A stretch of 42,807 nt of DNA from a virus. Every line of letters starts with the position of its first letter. Positions within the stretch are counted from its first letter, which is position 1. The stretch is from positions 1 through 42,807 of the IMG/VR virus record IMGVR_UViG_3300025151_000085. One strand, 5' to 3'. Position numbers and translations under genes: made by a program. Below the pieces are notes generated by a model that searched no databases, was not told the DNA's origin, and worked only from the letters and a program-made list of their open reading frames with translations. Below are positions 27,957 to 37,379 of the stretch, piece by piece.

Positions 27957-28696
27957 CGCCGCCGTGGGTACGGGAAAATGCTGCCTATACCTTGCTGAAC
28001 TACGCCGCCCTTGGCATACTTAAAGTTAGCTTGTACACCAACTCCAAAGCCCTTACTAGCTGGGTTGAAAGGGCTAAAACCCTGAAAACCGGTTGTTGTA
28101 GGACTAGAGTATTGAGCCCCCTGTATTCCTTGATTTAAGCTGGCCTCTAAATTTTGTTGTGCTTGACTTTTTTGAGGACCAAGCGAGGAGTAAGCCTGAT
28201 TAGCTACCGCTTTTTGAGCATCTGCATACATGTCCGCTAAACTTTTAGCGGCTGGAGCCAAAGTTGTGCCGGGTAGACCCACTTGCGTTGGCGCGAGTTG
28301 TTCCGTCACGGTAGGTACATTCAAGCCAAGGGCTTGATTTGAAGTAATGTTTTGCATGGACGTGTCTAGGCTTACAGGCCCTCTTTTAGAGGCAGCCACT
28401 GCGTCCGCTACCTTCCCCTGTATGTTTTGAGCGGTTTGTGCTTTTCCAGCTAAGTTTGCCTCAATTTCGGCCTGTGCGGCGGTTTTGGCAGCCTCCGCAG
28501 CAGCTTTGGCTTTCGCCGTTTGTTCGCCGCGATAACCCTCATAAGGTTCAGGAGTGGGGTCAGACGGAGGTGGAGGAGCTTTAGGCTCACCGCCTTTATT
28601 ACCGCCGTCACCAATGAAGCAGCCGAACTTTATTTCAAACTCGTTTTTATCTTCGTAGATGTCATGTAGGCCGTCATACCAACGCTTCTTATACAC
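27953..28696 (-). CDS. Ala/Gln/Pro-rich virion-module protein
   Basis: A 247-residue protein starting at a GTG at 28696 (GGAG 9 bases upstream, overlapping the previous stop by 8 bases). Parts: an N-terminal Tyr/Trp-rich region with a GDGGNKGGEPKAPPPP low-complexity stretch, an Ala/Lys helix (AKAKAAAEAAKTAAQAEIEANL), Gln/Asn-rich middle, and a C-terminal YAKGGVVQQGIGSI motif like those in other virion proteins here. It is the last gene of the tail operon. Probably a minor virion or ejection protein; function inferred from composition and place. Confidence 0.6.
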   Translation of the reverse strand: MYKKRWYDGLHDIYEDKNEFEIKFGCFIGDGGNKGGEPKAPPPPSDPTPEPYEGYRGEQTAKAKAAAEAAKTAAQAEIEANLAGKAQTAQNIQGKVADAVAASKRGPVSLDTSMQNITSNQALGLNVPTVTEQLAPTQVGLPGTTLAPAAKSLADMYADAQKAVANQAYSSLGPQKSQAQQNLEASLNQGIQGAQYSSPTTTGFQGFSPFNPASKGFGVGVQANFKYAKGGVVQQGIGSIFPYPRRR

Positions 28697-29162
28697 AGCT
28701 ATATCTCCGTCCTACGATGTCTTCTTGAACACCGGTGGCATATCTTTTTCTTTTACCATTTACTTGCCTCAAGAAGGTAGCTCCGTCATACGGATACACT
28801 TCGATATACCGACTGGTCAGTTCTTGCTGTACAAAACGCCCTATTTTCAACGCGTTGTTGTACGGTGCGATAAAGTCTATGACGTACAGCATACCAGACT
28901 CGTGGTCCGTGTACCAGTCTTCGGGCTGCAACTTGCGTGTGCCGTTCTCGTAGCCCTCTGCTGCTTCATTCGTCAGAAACGCATGGCTGAACAGACCCGT
29001 GGGCCGCGGAAAGATCTCCGTCTTGGCTGTTAGTTTGTCTTCGTACACCACAGTCATTTTCTTTGCTTTGATGGCAGGGAGCACAAGGCGTTCAAGGTCA
29101 TGTATATACCAGTCACGGTGCATATCGGACTTGATCATCAGTTCCAGTACGTCGTTGATCAT
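28689..29162 (-). CDS. HlyC-like lysine acyltransferase
   Basis: A 157-residue protein that resembles RTX-toxin-activating acyltransferases along its length: S-x-x-HRDW (His15, matching the catalytic His of HlyC), VLPAIKAKK, then SHAFLTNEAAEGY (as in the SWANLSLE region), LQPEDWYTDHESGMLYVIDFIAP (Asp96, matching the second catalytic residue). HlyC moves fatty acids from acyl-ACP to toxin lysines. No RTX toxin is present, so a virion protein may be the substrate, such as the large proteins encoded next to it; this is inference. ATGA overlap with the gene before it. Confidence 0.8.
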   Translation of the reverse strand: MINDVLELMIKSDMHRDWYIHDLERLVLPAIKAKKMTVVYEDKLTAKTEIFPRPTGLFSHAFLTNEAAEGYENGTRKLQPEDWYTDHESGMLYVIDFIAPYNNALKIGRFVQQELTSRYIEVYPYDGATFLRQVNGKRKRYATGVQEDIVGRRYSCV

Positions 29163-32100
29163 CCCATCAGGCTCCCGATACCCTCTATCAGGGAGCGGTC
29201 TTCTGGGAACATAGCAGCAAACCTACGTCTATCCACCGGTCCGCTGGCCGGAGGTGGAGCTTGAACTTGTGGCGCTGCCGACGCAAGGGTGGTCGTGGGT
29301 TGTGCCACCGTTTGCGCCGGAACTGTTTGTGTTGTGGGCATAGCTGTTGGTGCGACGGAGCTTACCGGACCCACTGTTGGCTCCTCTTCCTCTATGTAAG
29401 AAGGAGGAGTGACTGTTAAATCTTCTTGTAATTGCTCAGAGACGGCTCTTTCAACATAAGGGGCTCTTCTCCCCATTTGTTCAAAACCAAATCCAACTAA
29501 GATATTTTGTATTTTAGAGGCTGCTCCAGAGGCTTGAGCATCTGTCTGTGCTTGCTGTAATAAAACACCTAACTTCCTACGATCTTTAAGTATTTCACCC
29601 ATCACGCGGATACGGGCTGCTTCGGGTACTTTAAAAAACAAATTTATCATTTGTTTAGAACCTTCATTAGCCGCAACAAATCCGCCGCCTATACCGCTTC
29701 CTCCGCCTACAAATTTTTTCAACAAGTTATCAAAAGCTTGTTGTGAACGAGCACCTATTGTTGCACCTATCATTCGGGCTTGAAACATCTTCATCCCACT
29801 AGGTTTATCAAAAAGAACATTTTGAACATCTCCAGACATAAAGGCTTCTTCTACGTTTACCATTTCTTTTAAAGCCTGTTGTATCTGACCTAAATGTTCT
29901 TTATCAATTAAATCGTTTTCTAAAAGCCAAGAAGAAACCCGTAAGCCTGATTTCGGATCTGCCCCTTTAACGGTTCCAAACAAAGCGTCTTGCATCGCTT
30001 TTGGGTTAAAGGCGTAACCGGTTCCACCCGCCCTAGTTAAAGCCCAATCTAAAATAGCTGTTCTAAGTCCGTCTTTAACTTGTTGTTTGCTATATTCAAC
30101 CCCATCTTTGCCTACAACAGCTTCTGCTCTGTTAGCTAAATCTAAAAGTTCGTTAAGACTAGCGGCAGGTTTTTTTGAACGTAAAGCCGAGGCAACTGCG
30201 CTTGACGGGTTTTCTGTATTAGATTCCAAAACAGATTGAAAAGCTTTTGTTTCAGGCGAAACTTTTAAAGCTTTTAGTTCTTCACCCAAACTATCAAACA
30301 TCCGTTGTGCAGAGGAGGCGTCTTCTAAATCTAGTTTAAGCTGCGGGAACATCCTAAAAATAGCCTGTCCTTCCGCAGACTCAACATAGTCTTGTAATTT
30401 TTTAGGATTTACTACAAGAGCTTCTTTAGTTTTTTCCACTCCCGTTTCCGGGTCGATGTACTTTACAGGTTTGCGGTCCATAATGCGAGACATCTGGTCA
30501 CGGGTGATTTCTTCTAATGTTTCATGTATTGTAAACACCCGATTAACCGCAGAGGCTGGCATATTTCCTTGCGTGGCTACAAACTTACCCGCACTCATTA
30601 TATCTTGTAGACGAAGATAAGTGGCGTTGCTCCCACCTCCAAAAATTTTGTCTACTAAAGCTTCAGCAGAAATTCTCGGTCCGCCTTTTTGCGTCGTATC
30701 TTGCAGATCACCCAAGAAACTTCTAGTAAATACATCATTACGGGCCTTAGTATAAGCCCTTGCCATATTATACGCATCGCCAAAGTTATCTTGGGTAAAC
30801 AACAGATCATCTAAAACCGCTCCAGCCAATCTTTCCATCTTCATGGCCGTTTGATTTTTGCCTTGATTACGGAAATATGTAGCTTTTTCTAAAAGTTGAG
30901 AGCGAATATCATAGAGACGGGATGCCGTAACAGGGTTTTCTAGAGGAACATCAGGAACTATTGGTTCCCCAGCCTCATCTAAGGTTGGTCTGAAAAATTG
31001 AATAAAGTCATCAATATCTTGTTTTAGGCCGCCTAATGCTTTTGCTGTTTCAGACTCCCCACCTTTAGATGCTGATTTCACTCCGCCTTGGTCTAAGGGA
31101 GTGTCTAACATTAAAAGAAAATTAGGCTCCGTTAGTTCCTCTCCTGATCTGTTATAAAAAGTATTTATAGGAGCATCGCCTACAGCATTCCATAAAGTGC
31201 GTTCAACCTCTTTAGTTGCGCTCAACTGCTGGTCAAAAAGAGTTCTTAATTTAACAGCTAGATCTAATTTAAAAGAAGGGTTTTGCCGAAAAGGAGTGAT
31301 GGTTCTACCTCTTCCTGTAACTTTTTCAGCGGCCTTAGTGATATTACTAATCTGAATATCTAAACTATTTGCAATGGTGTCATGGAAGAGGCGTTCTGCA
31401 ACGAAAGCTGCACCCTGCATTGCCGCTACATCACCACTGTCTAAAGCGGAAATAATTGACTGCTTTGCACCCTGTATGTAAGCCTCTCTTCCTTTCACAC
31501 TAGCTATTGCTAATTCATCGCTGGTGCGCCCTAAAGACTGTTCAATTCTAGCCCAAACTCTCGCAAGTTCAGGCTGACCTTTAGCTGCAAAAAACGCCGA
31601 AACAGAAACATCTGTAATTGGTCTCCCGTCAGCACCAACAAGTTCCTCTCCTAAAATGCGAATAGCCATGTCAATTAGTTCAGGATTTTGCTGAACCTCA
31701 TTACTATCCTTTAAAGCGAGAAAAAATTTTCCTGCACCACTCTTACTTAATTTTTCATCTAACTTAGCTTTTTTATCTCCACTAAGAGCGCCTACGACAG
31801 AGTCAAAACCATATCGAACAGCTTTCGCCCCTCCTGTTAAAATAGGTTTTAACAACAAAGGCGGTAATCCGGCTCCCCCGATTTCTCCTAGAAACCTATA
31901 GCCCGGACTTCCGGGAAAAATTGTTTCGGCTCCAAAAGATCCAACACTAGAACCCCCTACCGCTAAAGTCTCATAGAACAAAGTAGCGTAAGGACTATTA
32001 CGTGCTGTTTTACCACTTGCAGCTATACCGCTCTCTAAACCCCCTAAAATACGAAGAGATAGAGGCCCCTTTCTAGGGTCAGGTTTTAAAAGCCTGCTTA

Positions 32101-32920
32101 CCACATTACCCGTTGGGGCAGAGGCTTTTAAAGCTTTTTGAAAAACTTTTGCGCCAAGAGCCTCTTCCGCCGCAATTAATTGAGCCATTCTATGGGGGTC
32201 AAAATAACCTTTAGCCGCAGCAGAAGACCTACCACCTTGCGTAACTTTTTTCCAATTATCTAATACACGAACAGCGCCAATCGCGCCCTCTTTTGTAGGT
32301 AAAGCCCACGGCGTACCCAACATGGATACCCCATAAACCGCAGTTTCTGCTGCATTCGTTACAGCTTGTAAAGAGGGAGTTACGGGATACTCTTCTCCAA
32401 AAACATATTCGTCAGCTTCCGAACCAAGGAAATCTCCAAATATAGCTCCACCTATTCCAGCTAGTGCTAGTGTACCAAATTTAGCAATCGGGTGTTTTAT
32501 CGGCAATTTGCTAGCTTTTTTCACACTAGCTATCGCCCCCGCGGACATACCAGCAGCAGGCAATGTTGTTCTTTTTGCTTTTTCAAGGATAGCAAGCCAT
32601 TGAGCTTCGTCTCCTCCTCCAAAATCTTGCACATTACTAAACAAAGGCAAGATATCCTCGTCTGTCATCTTACGTTTTTCAACAGGAATGTCGGAAAACC
32701 CCGGCAGGAAATTAAGAAGAGGGGCGGACCCATCACGCAAAGTCTCATAACTAAACAGACCCGGAGGAGCTATCTCGCTTTGAATGTCAACAATTCCCGC
32801 GGTTATGTTAGAAAGACCTTGTGTCCTTACACCTTCTTGAAAAGACTCTGGTGTAAATTTAAAATCTTCAAAAACGGGAACGTCTGCCGCCGTAAACTGA
32901 GACTCAGCCATCGTTGTCAT
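29159..32920 (-). CDS. Large virion/ejection protein (1253 residues)
   Basis: Start set at the ATG at 32920, which overlaps the previous stop (ATGA); a longer frame lies in the previous gene. Residues about 110-180 include Gly/Ala-rich hydrophobic stretches (LALAGIGGAIFGDFLG) that could insert in membrane. The rest is mostly helical, with many Lys/Ala/Glu stretches and little low complexity. The C-terminus is Pro/Thr/Ala-rich (PTAMPTTQTVPAQTV). Length, helicity and position among tail genes fit internal virion proteins that podoviruses eject into the cell. No enzyme motif was seen. Confidence 0.6.
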   Translation of the reverse strand: MTTMAESQFTAADVPVFEDFKFTPESFQEGVRTQGLSNITAGIVDIQSEIAPPGLFSYETLRDGSAPLLNFLPGFSDIPVEKRKMTDEDILPLFSNVQDFGGGDEAQWLAILEKAKRTTLPAAGMSAGAIASVKKASKLPIKHPIAKFGTLALAGIGGAIFGDFLGSEADEYVFGEEYPVTPSLQAVTNAAETAVYGVSMLGTPWALPTKEGAIGAVRVLDNWKKVTQGGRSSAAAKGYFDPHRMAQLIAAEEALGAKVFQKALKASAPTGNVVSRLLKPDPRKGPLSLRILGGLESGIAASGKTARNSPYATLFYETLAVGGSSVGSFGAETIFPGSPGYRFLGEIGGAGLPPLLLKPILTGGAKAVRYGFDSVVGALSGDKKAKLDEKLSKSGAGKFFLALKDSNEVQQNPELIDMAIRILGEELVGADGRPITDVSVSAFFAAKGQPELARVWARIEQSLGRTSDELAIASVKGREAYIQGAKQSIISALDSGDVAAMQGAAFVAERLFHDTIANSLDIQISNITKAAEKVTGRGRTITPFRQNPSFKLDLAVKLRTLFDQQLSATKEVERTLWNAVGDAPINTFYNRSGEELTEPNFLLMLDTPLDQGGVKSASKGGESETAKALGGLKQDIDDFIQFFRPTLDEAGEPIVPDVPLENPVTASRLYDIRSQLLEKATYFRNQGKNQTAMKMERLAGAVLDDLLFTQDNFGDAYNMARAYTKARNDVFTRSFLGDLQDTTQKGGPRISAEALVDKIFGGGSNATYLRLQDIMSAGKFVATQGNMPASAVNRVFTIHETLEEITRDQMSRIMDRKPVKYIDPETGVEKTKEALVVNPKKLQDYVESAEGQAIFRMFPQLKLDLEDASSAQRMFDSLGEELKALKVSPETKAFQSVLESNTENPSSAVASALRSKKPAASLNELLDLANRAEAVVGKDGVEYSKQQVKDGLRTAILDWALTRAGGTGYAFNPKAMQDALFGTVKGADPKSGLRVSSWLLENDLIDKEHLGQIQQALKEMVNVEEAFMSGDVQNVLFDKPSGMKMFQARMIGATIGARSQQAFDNLLKKFVGGGSGIGGGFVAANEGSKQMINLFFKVPEAARIRVMGEILKDRRKLGVLLQQAQTDAQASGAASKIQNILVGFGFEQMGRRAPYVERAVSEQLQEDLTVTPPSYIEEEEPTVGPVSSVAPTAMPTTQTVPAQTVAQPTTTLASAAPQVQAPPPASGPVDRRRFAAMFPEDRSLIEGIGSLMG

Positions 32921-35900
32921 CCCTCTACATCTCCTTCTGCTGCTTGAGCGGCACGATTTCCTTTTAACCATTCTCTGGCATTTTTACGGTTTGTAGGACT
33001 AAGACCTAACGCACCCTTTTCTAACGCAGTCTCATATATCTTGCGTAAAGCTCTAACTTCAGCGATTAAGTTTTTAAGACCACCTAATTTAGCTCTAGCT
33101 TTTCTCACTTGTTCTTCTGAATAAGACCCTTTCCTACCGCCATATTCCTCAACTCTTTCTGCAAGCGTTTGGAAATTAGATGCTAACTGTTCCTCTACTG
33201 AACTTAACTTAGATAAAGCATCCTCATCTGTGGTAAACATTCCGGGAGTCAACTTATTTGTTTCTTCCGCTAATTGTTCCTGAACAAATTTTAAGATACG
33301 ATCACTGTCATCGACGGCACCGCCTTGAGTTATATACGATAAAATACGGTTCCTAATCGTTGTCATATCAGCTTCTGCGCGGCTAAACTCTTGTCCCTCT
33401 TGAGTTAAACCGCTGCCACCAACTTCTCGTAAAGTTTCCCCAAAATAATTTTTAAGTCTCTGAACACTACTTAACAGACCTGTTGTCCCCGGATAGTTGA
33501 GATTCTTATCAATAATGTTGATTGGCACGTCGTCCCAAGAAGAAGAGTTTAAATTCACGCTGCCATCTTCTGCAAACAGTGTTGCATTAAATTGCGGTGA
33601 TGTAGTATCGACTCGCCCTGACGGCAGTGTTGGGAGTGCCGCCTCCGCTGTGTCCGCGCCTGTTACAGCGTCTCCGACCGTTCGATCAGTCGTCACTGGC
33701 GTAAGTATATCTTGAGGTAACTGATTTGCTACAGAACCGTGGCCCGCGGCCTCTCTTGCCTGAATAGCAGAAATAAGCTGCCTGCTTAAACCCGGAGTTG
33801 TTGACGGAATATAGTTGCTACCGTCAAAAACCAAACCTCTAGGTTTATTCGCGTAATTTAATATGGCTTGCTCAAATTGAGCCGTTTCATCCCCAAGAGT
33901 ATTGTTTGCATATTTATCAATCCGGTCTGCATCAGATAGATATTTAACATCGTCATCAACAAGTTGTTTCGCAGGGCCCTCTGCAATTTTATTGTTGTTT
34001 TCATCAACAACGATTTGACCGGGGCTAAGAACTCTTGTCTCCCCCTTACCTTCGGCAATGACTTTTGGTTCACCCTCTACACTGATGTCTATGACTTTAT
34101 GTCCTTTGGCAACGGTTATCACTCCGCCCAATATTTGAGATTGTAAAGCCTCCGGCAAGTTATCAAAGACGCTCTTTGGAATATCTTTAATCTTTACCTC
34201 TGCGGACTGCGCTCCAAGAAGCACTTTTCTTTGATCATCTTTACTTAGACCATCAAATATTGCACGAGGAATACCGCTTACAGAATCTGCATCCGCACCG
34301 AGTATTTTCATTTGTTCTGGTCTAGTTAGCTTACTAAAGATAGCCGCGGGCACACCTTTAACATCCGGAGTTGTAATCGCTGCTTTGGCTTCGTCACTCA
34401 AATCATCATAAATGTCCCTTGGAATGCCTTTGACCGGTAGATCTTGAACAGCTTTAACGCCAAGTAGTTTTTTCTGATCATCTACTGATAGACTGTCGTA
34501 AATAGATTTAGGTATGCCTTTGACTGTCTGATCCAGACCCATAATAGTATTTTTAGCACTTTCAGAAAGATCATTAAACACGTCTCTTGGAATACCCTTA
34601 ACATCCGGTTCTACAACAGCTTTAACGCCAAGTAGTTTTTTCTGATCATCTACTGATAGACTGTCATAAACAGATTTAGGCACACCTTTGACTGTCTGAT
34701 CCAGACCCATAATCGTGTTCTTAGCTTCTTGTGTAAGCGAGTTAAATACATTTGCAGGTATGCCTTTTATAGGTTGACCTATGCCACTGGCCACCACCTC
34801 GCCTTGCCTGTTATAAAGCTTTTCACCCGGCCCAAGCTTTTCAAGTTTGTTTCTTAATTCCATTTCTGTTTGAATAAACTTAGATCTTGCAGCAGCCTCT
34901 GCCGTGCGTGTCTCTTCCGCAGACTTTAATGCGGCTAAATCTAGAGCTCTCTCTTCTTGTTCCGCAGTCCGTTTAGCATCAAGTTGTGCCTGCGCTCGTG
35001 CGCCAATAGTCTGAGGAAGTTGCGTGGTCCGCGCTGCCATAGCCAAGCGCTCTGCCGCGCTCATACCGGGTGTCTCCCCCTGCATTGGAGCGGCAAAAGC
35101 AAGCGCCGTATTAGCTATATCAAAAAGCATTTGAGCTTTAGTCAGGTCTTTTTGTTCTTTTAAATCTGCGGCTCTCTTCTCTGCACCACCCAGTAAAGAA
35201 GAATATGTTCCCTTAGTTTCATCAAATATTTCTTTAAGCGGTCGAACGGTCGGGGCACCTTGAGCCGCGGCTAATTGATTTTGTAAATTAGCCACATCAA
35301 TCTGTGTTCGCAAAGCTTTAGAATCACGAGGAGTCATCCCTATTCTAGGTCCTAAATAAGGCACTAAACCTGCATTTTGAAATTTCAGGACCGGCTGGTT
35401 GTCTCCGCGGCGGACCAGCCCGCCTTCCTTAAAATTTACGGGTGGTGGTCCCCCCATACCACCAGCAGGCTGCGGAGGTTCGACCGTGGACATAATCCCC
35501 TGCGCCATAGCGCCCTGAACAGGCTCTGACATTTCTTGTTGTGCCAATCCACCAATGCCTTGGTCAACTGCGCCCATCACCATAGCGGGCTGCACCAATG
35601 TCAGGACAGACTCAGGAGTTTGTCTGGCGTCTTCTTCGCCAACCACACCAGCAAGCTCTTCGTAGCGCTCTTCAACTGTCGCTTCATCACCACGTATGGT
35701 GTTCATAACCGTTTCAAAGTCTTCGGCCTCGTCGAGATTTGTAATCTCTTGCTCTGCCTCGGCTAAAGCTCCCTCAAGCACTTGCGGGTCTATAGCCTGT
35801 TCGCCCTCCATAGGGGGTGGAGCCGGAGGCATAGCAGGTGGAGGCGGCATCATTGAACCGACGCCCTGTGCCATAGCCGGGTCACCGCCCATTGCCATGC

Positions 35901-36549
35901 CTACGGGTTCTTGCGGCATACCAACTATTTTGCTCTGCACTTCAGGAGAGAGCGCTTGAAACACTTCTCTAGGCATGCCCCTAGCAGCACCAGCCCCCAT
36001 TGCCCCACCAGCAGGTGCACCAAGTATTTTGCTCTGCACTTCAGGAGAGAGCGCTTGAAACACTTCTCTAGGCATACCCCTAGAAGCGGCAGCCACCTCG
36101 CCCTGCCGGTTATAAAGATTTTCACCCGGCCCAAGTTTATATAATTGACGTTCTTGCTCACGAGATCTAGTTAGTTGGTCTTGCGATATACCAAGTATTT
36201 TGTTCTGATCTTCAGGAGAGAGATCTTGAAATACTTCTCTAGGCATACCCCTTTGAGTGAGTTTTTCCAAGGTCGCTATAGGATCGGCTTGTTGTTGATT
36301 TAACAAAGCCAATAACTCTTCAATAGAAATACCTAGACGCCGTGCTTCTGCGGCCAACGGCGCTGTCTGATCGCCAAGATAATCCTCTAAAGACATACCC
36401 GCTACACCGCCCTCCTGATACTTCTTGGCAGCAACAGGGTCCATCTTCATCTGCACCGCTTCAGGCAGTTTTGAAAAGCCCTTGTATTCGTTAGGCACGG
36501 CCTGACCACCGTTGGCAAACATCTGTCTAGCTAATACGCTTCTGTTCAT
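32917..36549 (-). CDS. 1210-residue virion protein with eleven 21-residue repeats
   Basis: Eleven copies of the unit (K/R)G(I/M/V)P-x-x-(V/I)(F/Y)-x-x-LS-x-x-x-Q-x-K(I/L)(L/M)G: three at residues 100-210 and eight at 595-808, the latter about 24-56 residues apart, mostly 24-30. Two copies of an LGPGE(N/K)LYNRQGEV element come before the two repeat blocks. The N-terminus carries ANGGQAV and QEGGVAG motifs, the middle a Met/Pro/Gly-rich low-complexity tract and a FKEGGLV motif, the C-terminus is helical. Probably an ejected or structural virion protein; the repeat is not one I know. TAATG start. Confidence 0.65.
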   Translation of the reverse strand: MNRSVLARQMFANGGQAVPNEYKGFSKLPEAVQMKMDPVAAKKYQEGGVAGMSLEDYLGDQTAPLAAEARRLGISIEELLALLNQQQADPIATLEKLTQRGMPREVFQDLSPEDQNKILGISQDQLTRSREQERQLYKLGPGENLYNRQGEVAAASRGMPREVFQALSPEVQSKILGAPAGGAMGAGAARGMPREVFQALSPEVQSKIVGMPQEPVGMAMGGDPAMAQGVGSMMPPPPAMPPAPPPMEGEQAIDPQVLEGALAEAEQEITNLDEAEDFETVMNTIRGDEATVEERYEELAGVVGEEDARQTPESVLTLVQPAMVMGAVDQGIGGLAQQEMSEPVQGAMAQGIMSTVEPPQPAGGMGGPPPVNFKEGGLVRRGDNQPVLKFQNAGLVPYLGPRIGMTPRDSKALRTQIDVANLQNQLAAAQGAPTVRPLKEIFDETKGTYSSLLGGAEKRAADLKEQKDLTKAQMLFDIANTALAFAAPMQGETPGMSAAERLAMAARTTQLPQTIGARAQAQLDAKRTAEQEERALDLAALKSAEETRTAEAAARSKFIQTEMELRNKLEKLGPGEKLYNRQGEVVASGIGQPIKGIPANVFNSLTQEAKNTIMGLDQTVKGVPKSVYDSLSVDDQKKLLGVKAVVEPDVKGIPRDVFNDLSESAKNTIMGLDQTVKGIPKSIYDSLSVDDQKKLLGVKAVQDLPVKGIPRDIYDDLSDEAKAAITTPDVKGVPAAIFSKLTRPEQMKILGADADSVSGIPRAIFDGLSKDDQRKVLLGAQSAEVKIKDIPKSVFDNLPEALQSQILGGVITVAKGHKVIDISVEGEPKVIAEGKGETRVLSPGQIVVDENNNKIAEGPAKQLVDDDVKYLSDADRIDKYANNTLGDETAQFEQAILNYANKPRGLVFDGSNYIPSTTPGLSRQLISAIQAREAAGHGSVANQLPQDILTPVTTDRTVGDAVTGADTAEAALPTLPSGRVDTTSPQFNATLFAEDGSVNLNSSSWDDVPINIIDKNLNYPGTTGLLSSVQRLKNYFGETLREVGGSGLTQEGQEFSRAEADMTTIRNRILSYITQGGAVDDSDRILKFVQEQLAEETNKLTPGMFTTDEDALSKLSSVEEQLASNFQTLAERVEEYGGRKGSYSEEQVRKARAKLGGLKNLIAEVRALRKIYETALEKGALGLSPTNRKNAREWLKGNRAAQAAEGDVEG
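34126..34767 (-). repeat. Eight tandem-like 21-residue protein repeats
   Basis: Residues 595-808 of the 1210-residue protein. At DNA level 34447-34545 and 34615-34713 are 99-base copies, 168 bases apart, differing at about five positions, so part of the block duplicated recently. Confidence 0.8.
35920..36252 (-). repeat. Three N-terminal copies of the 21-residue repeat
   Basis: Residues 100-210. Two of the copies share a 51-base identical DNA stretch (35926-35976 and 36025-36075), 99 bases apart. Confidence 0.85.
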
Positions 36550-37379
36550 TAGAATAACCCCGCTGTCTTAGCGCCCGCTGCCGCTGATAATCCTGCAATA
36601 CCCAGACCCAGATAAGTTTGAGCCGGTGATACACTAGGTGCCGTGGATGACGCAATGGTCTGTTGCGAAGTCGGCGCACCCTTGTAAATGTCTGATAAGA
36701 AACCATAACGCTGATACGGCTCATACAACTGCGCTAAATCACTTTGCCTTTGTGCTTCAAGTTCAGCCTGTTGCTGCGCTTGTTGCTGTTTGCCAAAATC
36801 AAACTGTGTTTGAATGTCCATAAGAGCCTGCTGCTGCGCCTGTTGACCTACCGCTGCCTCACGAAGACCCAACTGACCTAACGCCTCTGCTTGTGCTTGC
36901 TGCGCTTGCTGCGCCTGTAAAAAGTTCTGTGCTTGCGCCTGTGCCAAAGCTGCTGCGCGGTTTCGGCCTATCTCTGCCTGTTGAACCGCGGCCCGTGATC
37001 CGCCGAAAGCTCCCGCGCCTGCCGCTTGTTGGCCCGCTTGAGAAGCCTGTATGTCAAAGGATCTGTTTATCTCTGCCTGTATAGCTTGTTGATACGGGTT
37101 CATAAACTGACTTAAACCCTGCAAGCTAGGATCTAATGTGGTTCTTGCGTCAGTAAGCGCGGTGTCCGCTCCTTGCAAGTATTGCTGATAACCACCTATG
37201 CCTCCAGTAGCCGGAGCGGCAGCAGCAATCGCGTCCTGCTGTAGTTGAGACATACCCGCTATCTGCTGGGTAGGCAGGGTAATCGGCTGATCGGCTAGTT
37301 TTTGTGCGGATTCAAGAAGCCCTAGTTTATAGGCTTCAATTTCCGGGGCTTCGCGTACAATGGAGGTTTCTGTAGCCAT
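36549..37379 (-). CDS. Gln/Ala-rich virion protein (GAFGGSR type)
   Basis: A 276-residue protein. Conserved N-terminal region (FMNPYQQAIQAEINRSFDIQA, near 92-112), then GAGAFGGSRAAV (near 121-132), then a very long Gln/Ala-rich helical tract with repeats of QAQQ and a Gly/Ala-rich hydrophobic end. The pattern FMNPYQ...GAFGGSR is familiar from marine phages as a probable internal virion or DNA-ejection protein. The Q/A tract likely forms a coiled coil. TAATG start with the gene before it. Confidence 0.65.
   Translation of the reverse strand: MATETSIVREAPEIEAYKLGLLESAQKLADQPITLPTQQIAGMSQLQQDAIAAAAPATGGIGGYQQYLQGADTALTDARTTLDPSLQGLSQFMNPYQQAIQAEINRSFDIQASQAGQQAAGAGAFGGSRAAVQQAEIGRNRAAALAQAQAQNFLQAQQAQQAQAEALGQLGLREAAVGQQAQQQALMDIQTQFDFGKQQQAQQQAELEAQRQSDLAQLYEPYQRYGFLSDIYKGAPTSQQTIASSTAPSVSPAQTYLGLGIAGLSAAAGAKTAGLF

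Noticed and set aside
35925-36161. 78-residue minus frame in the repeat gene
   Set aside because: Repeats seen in it are just the DNA repeats of the real gene read out of frame.
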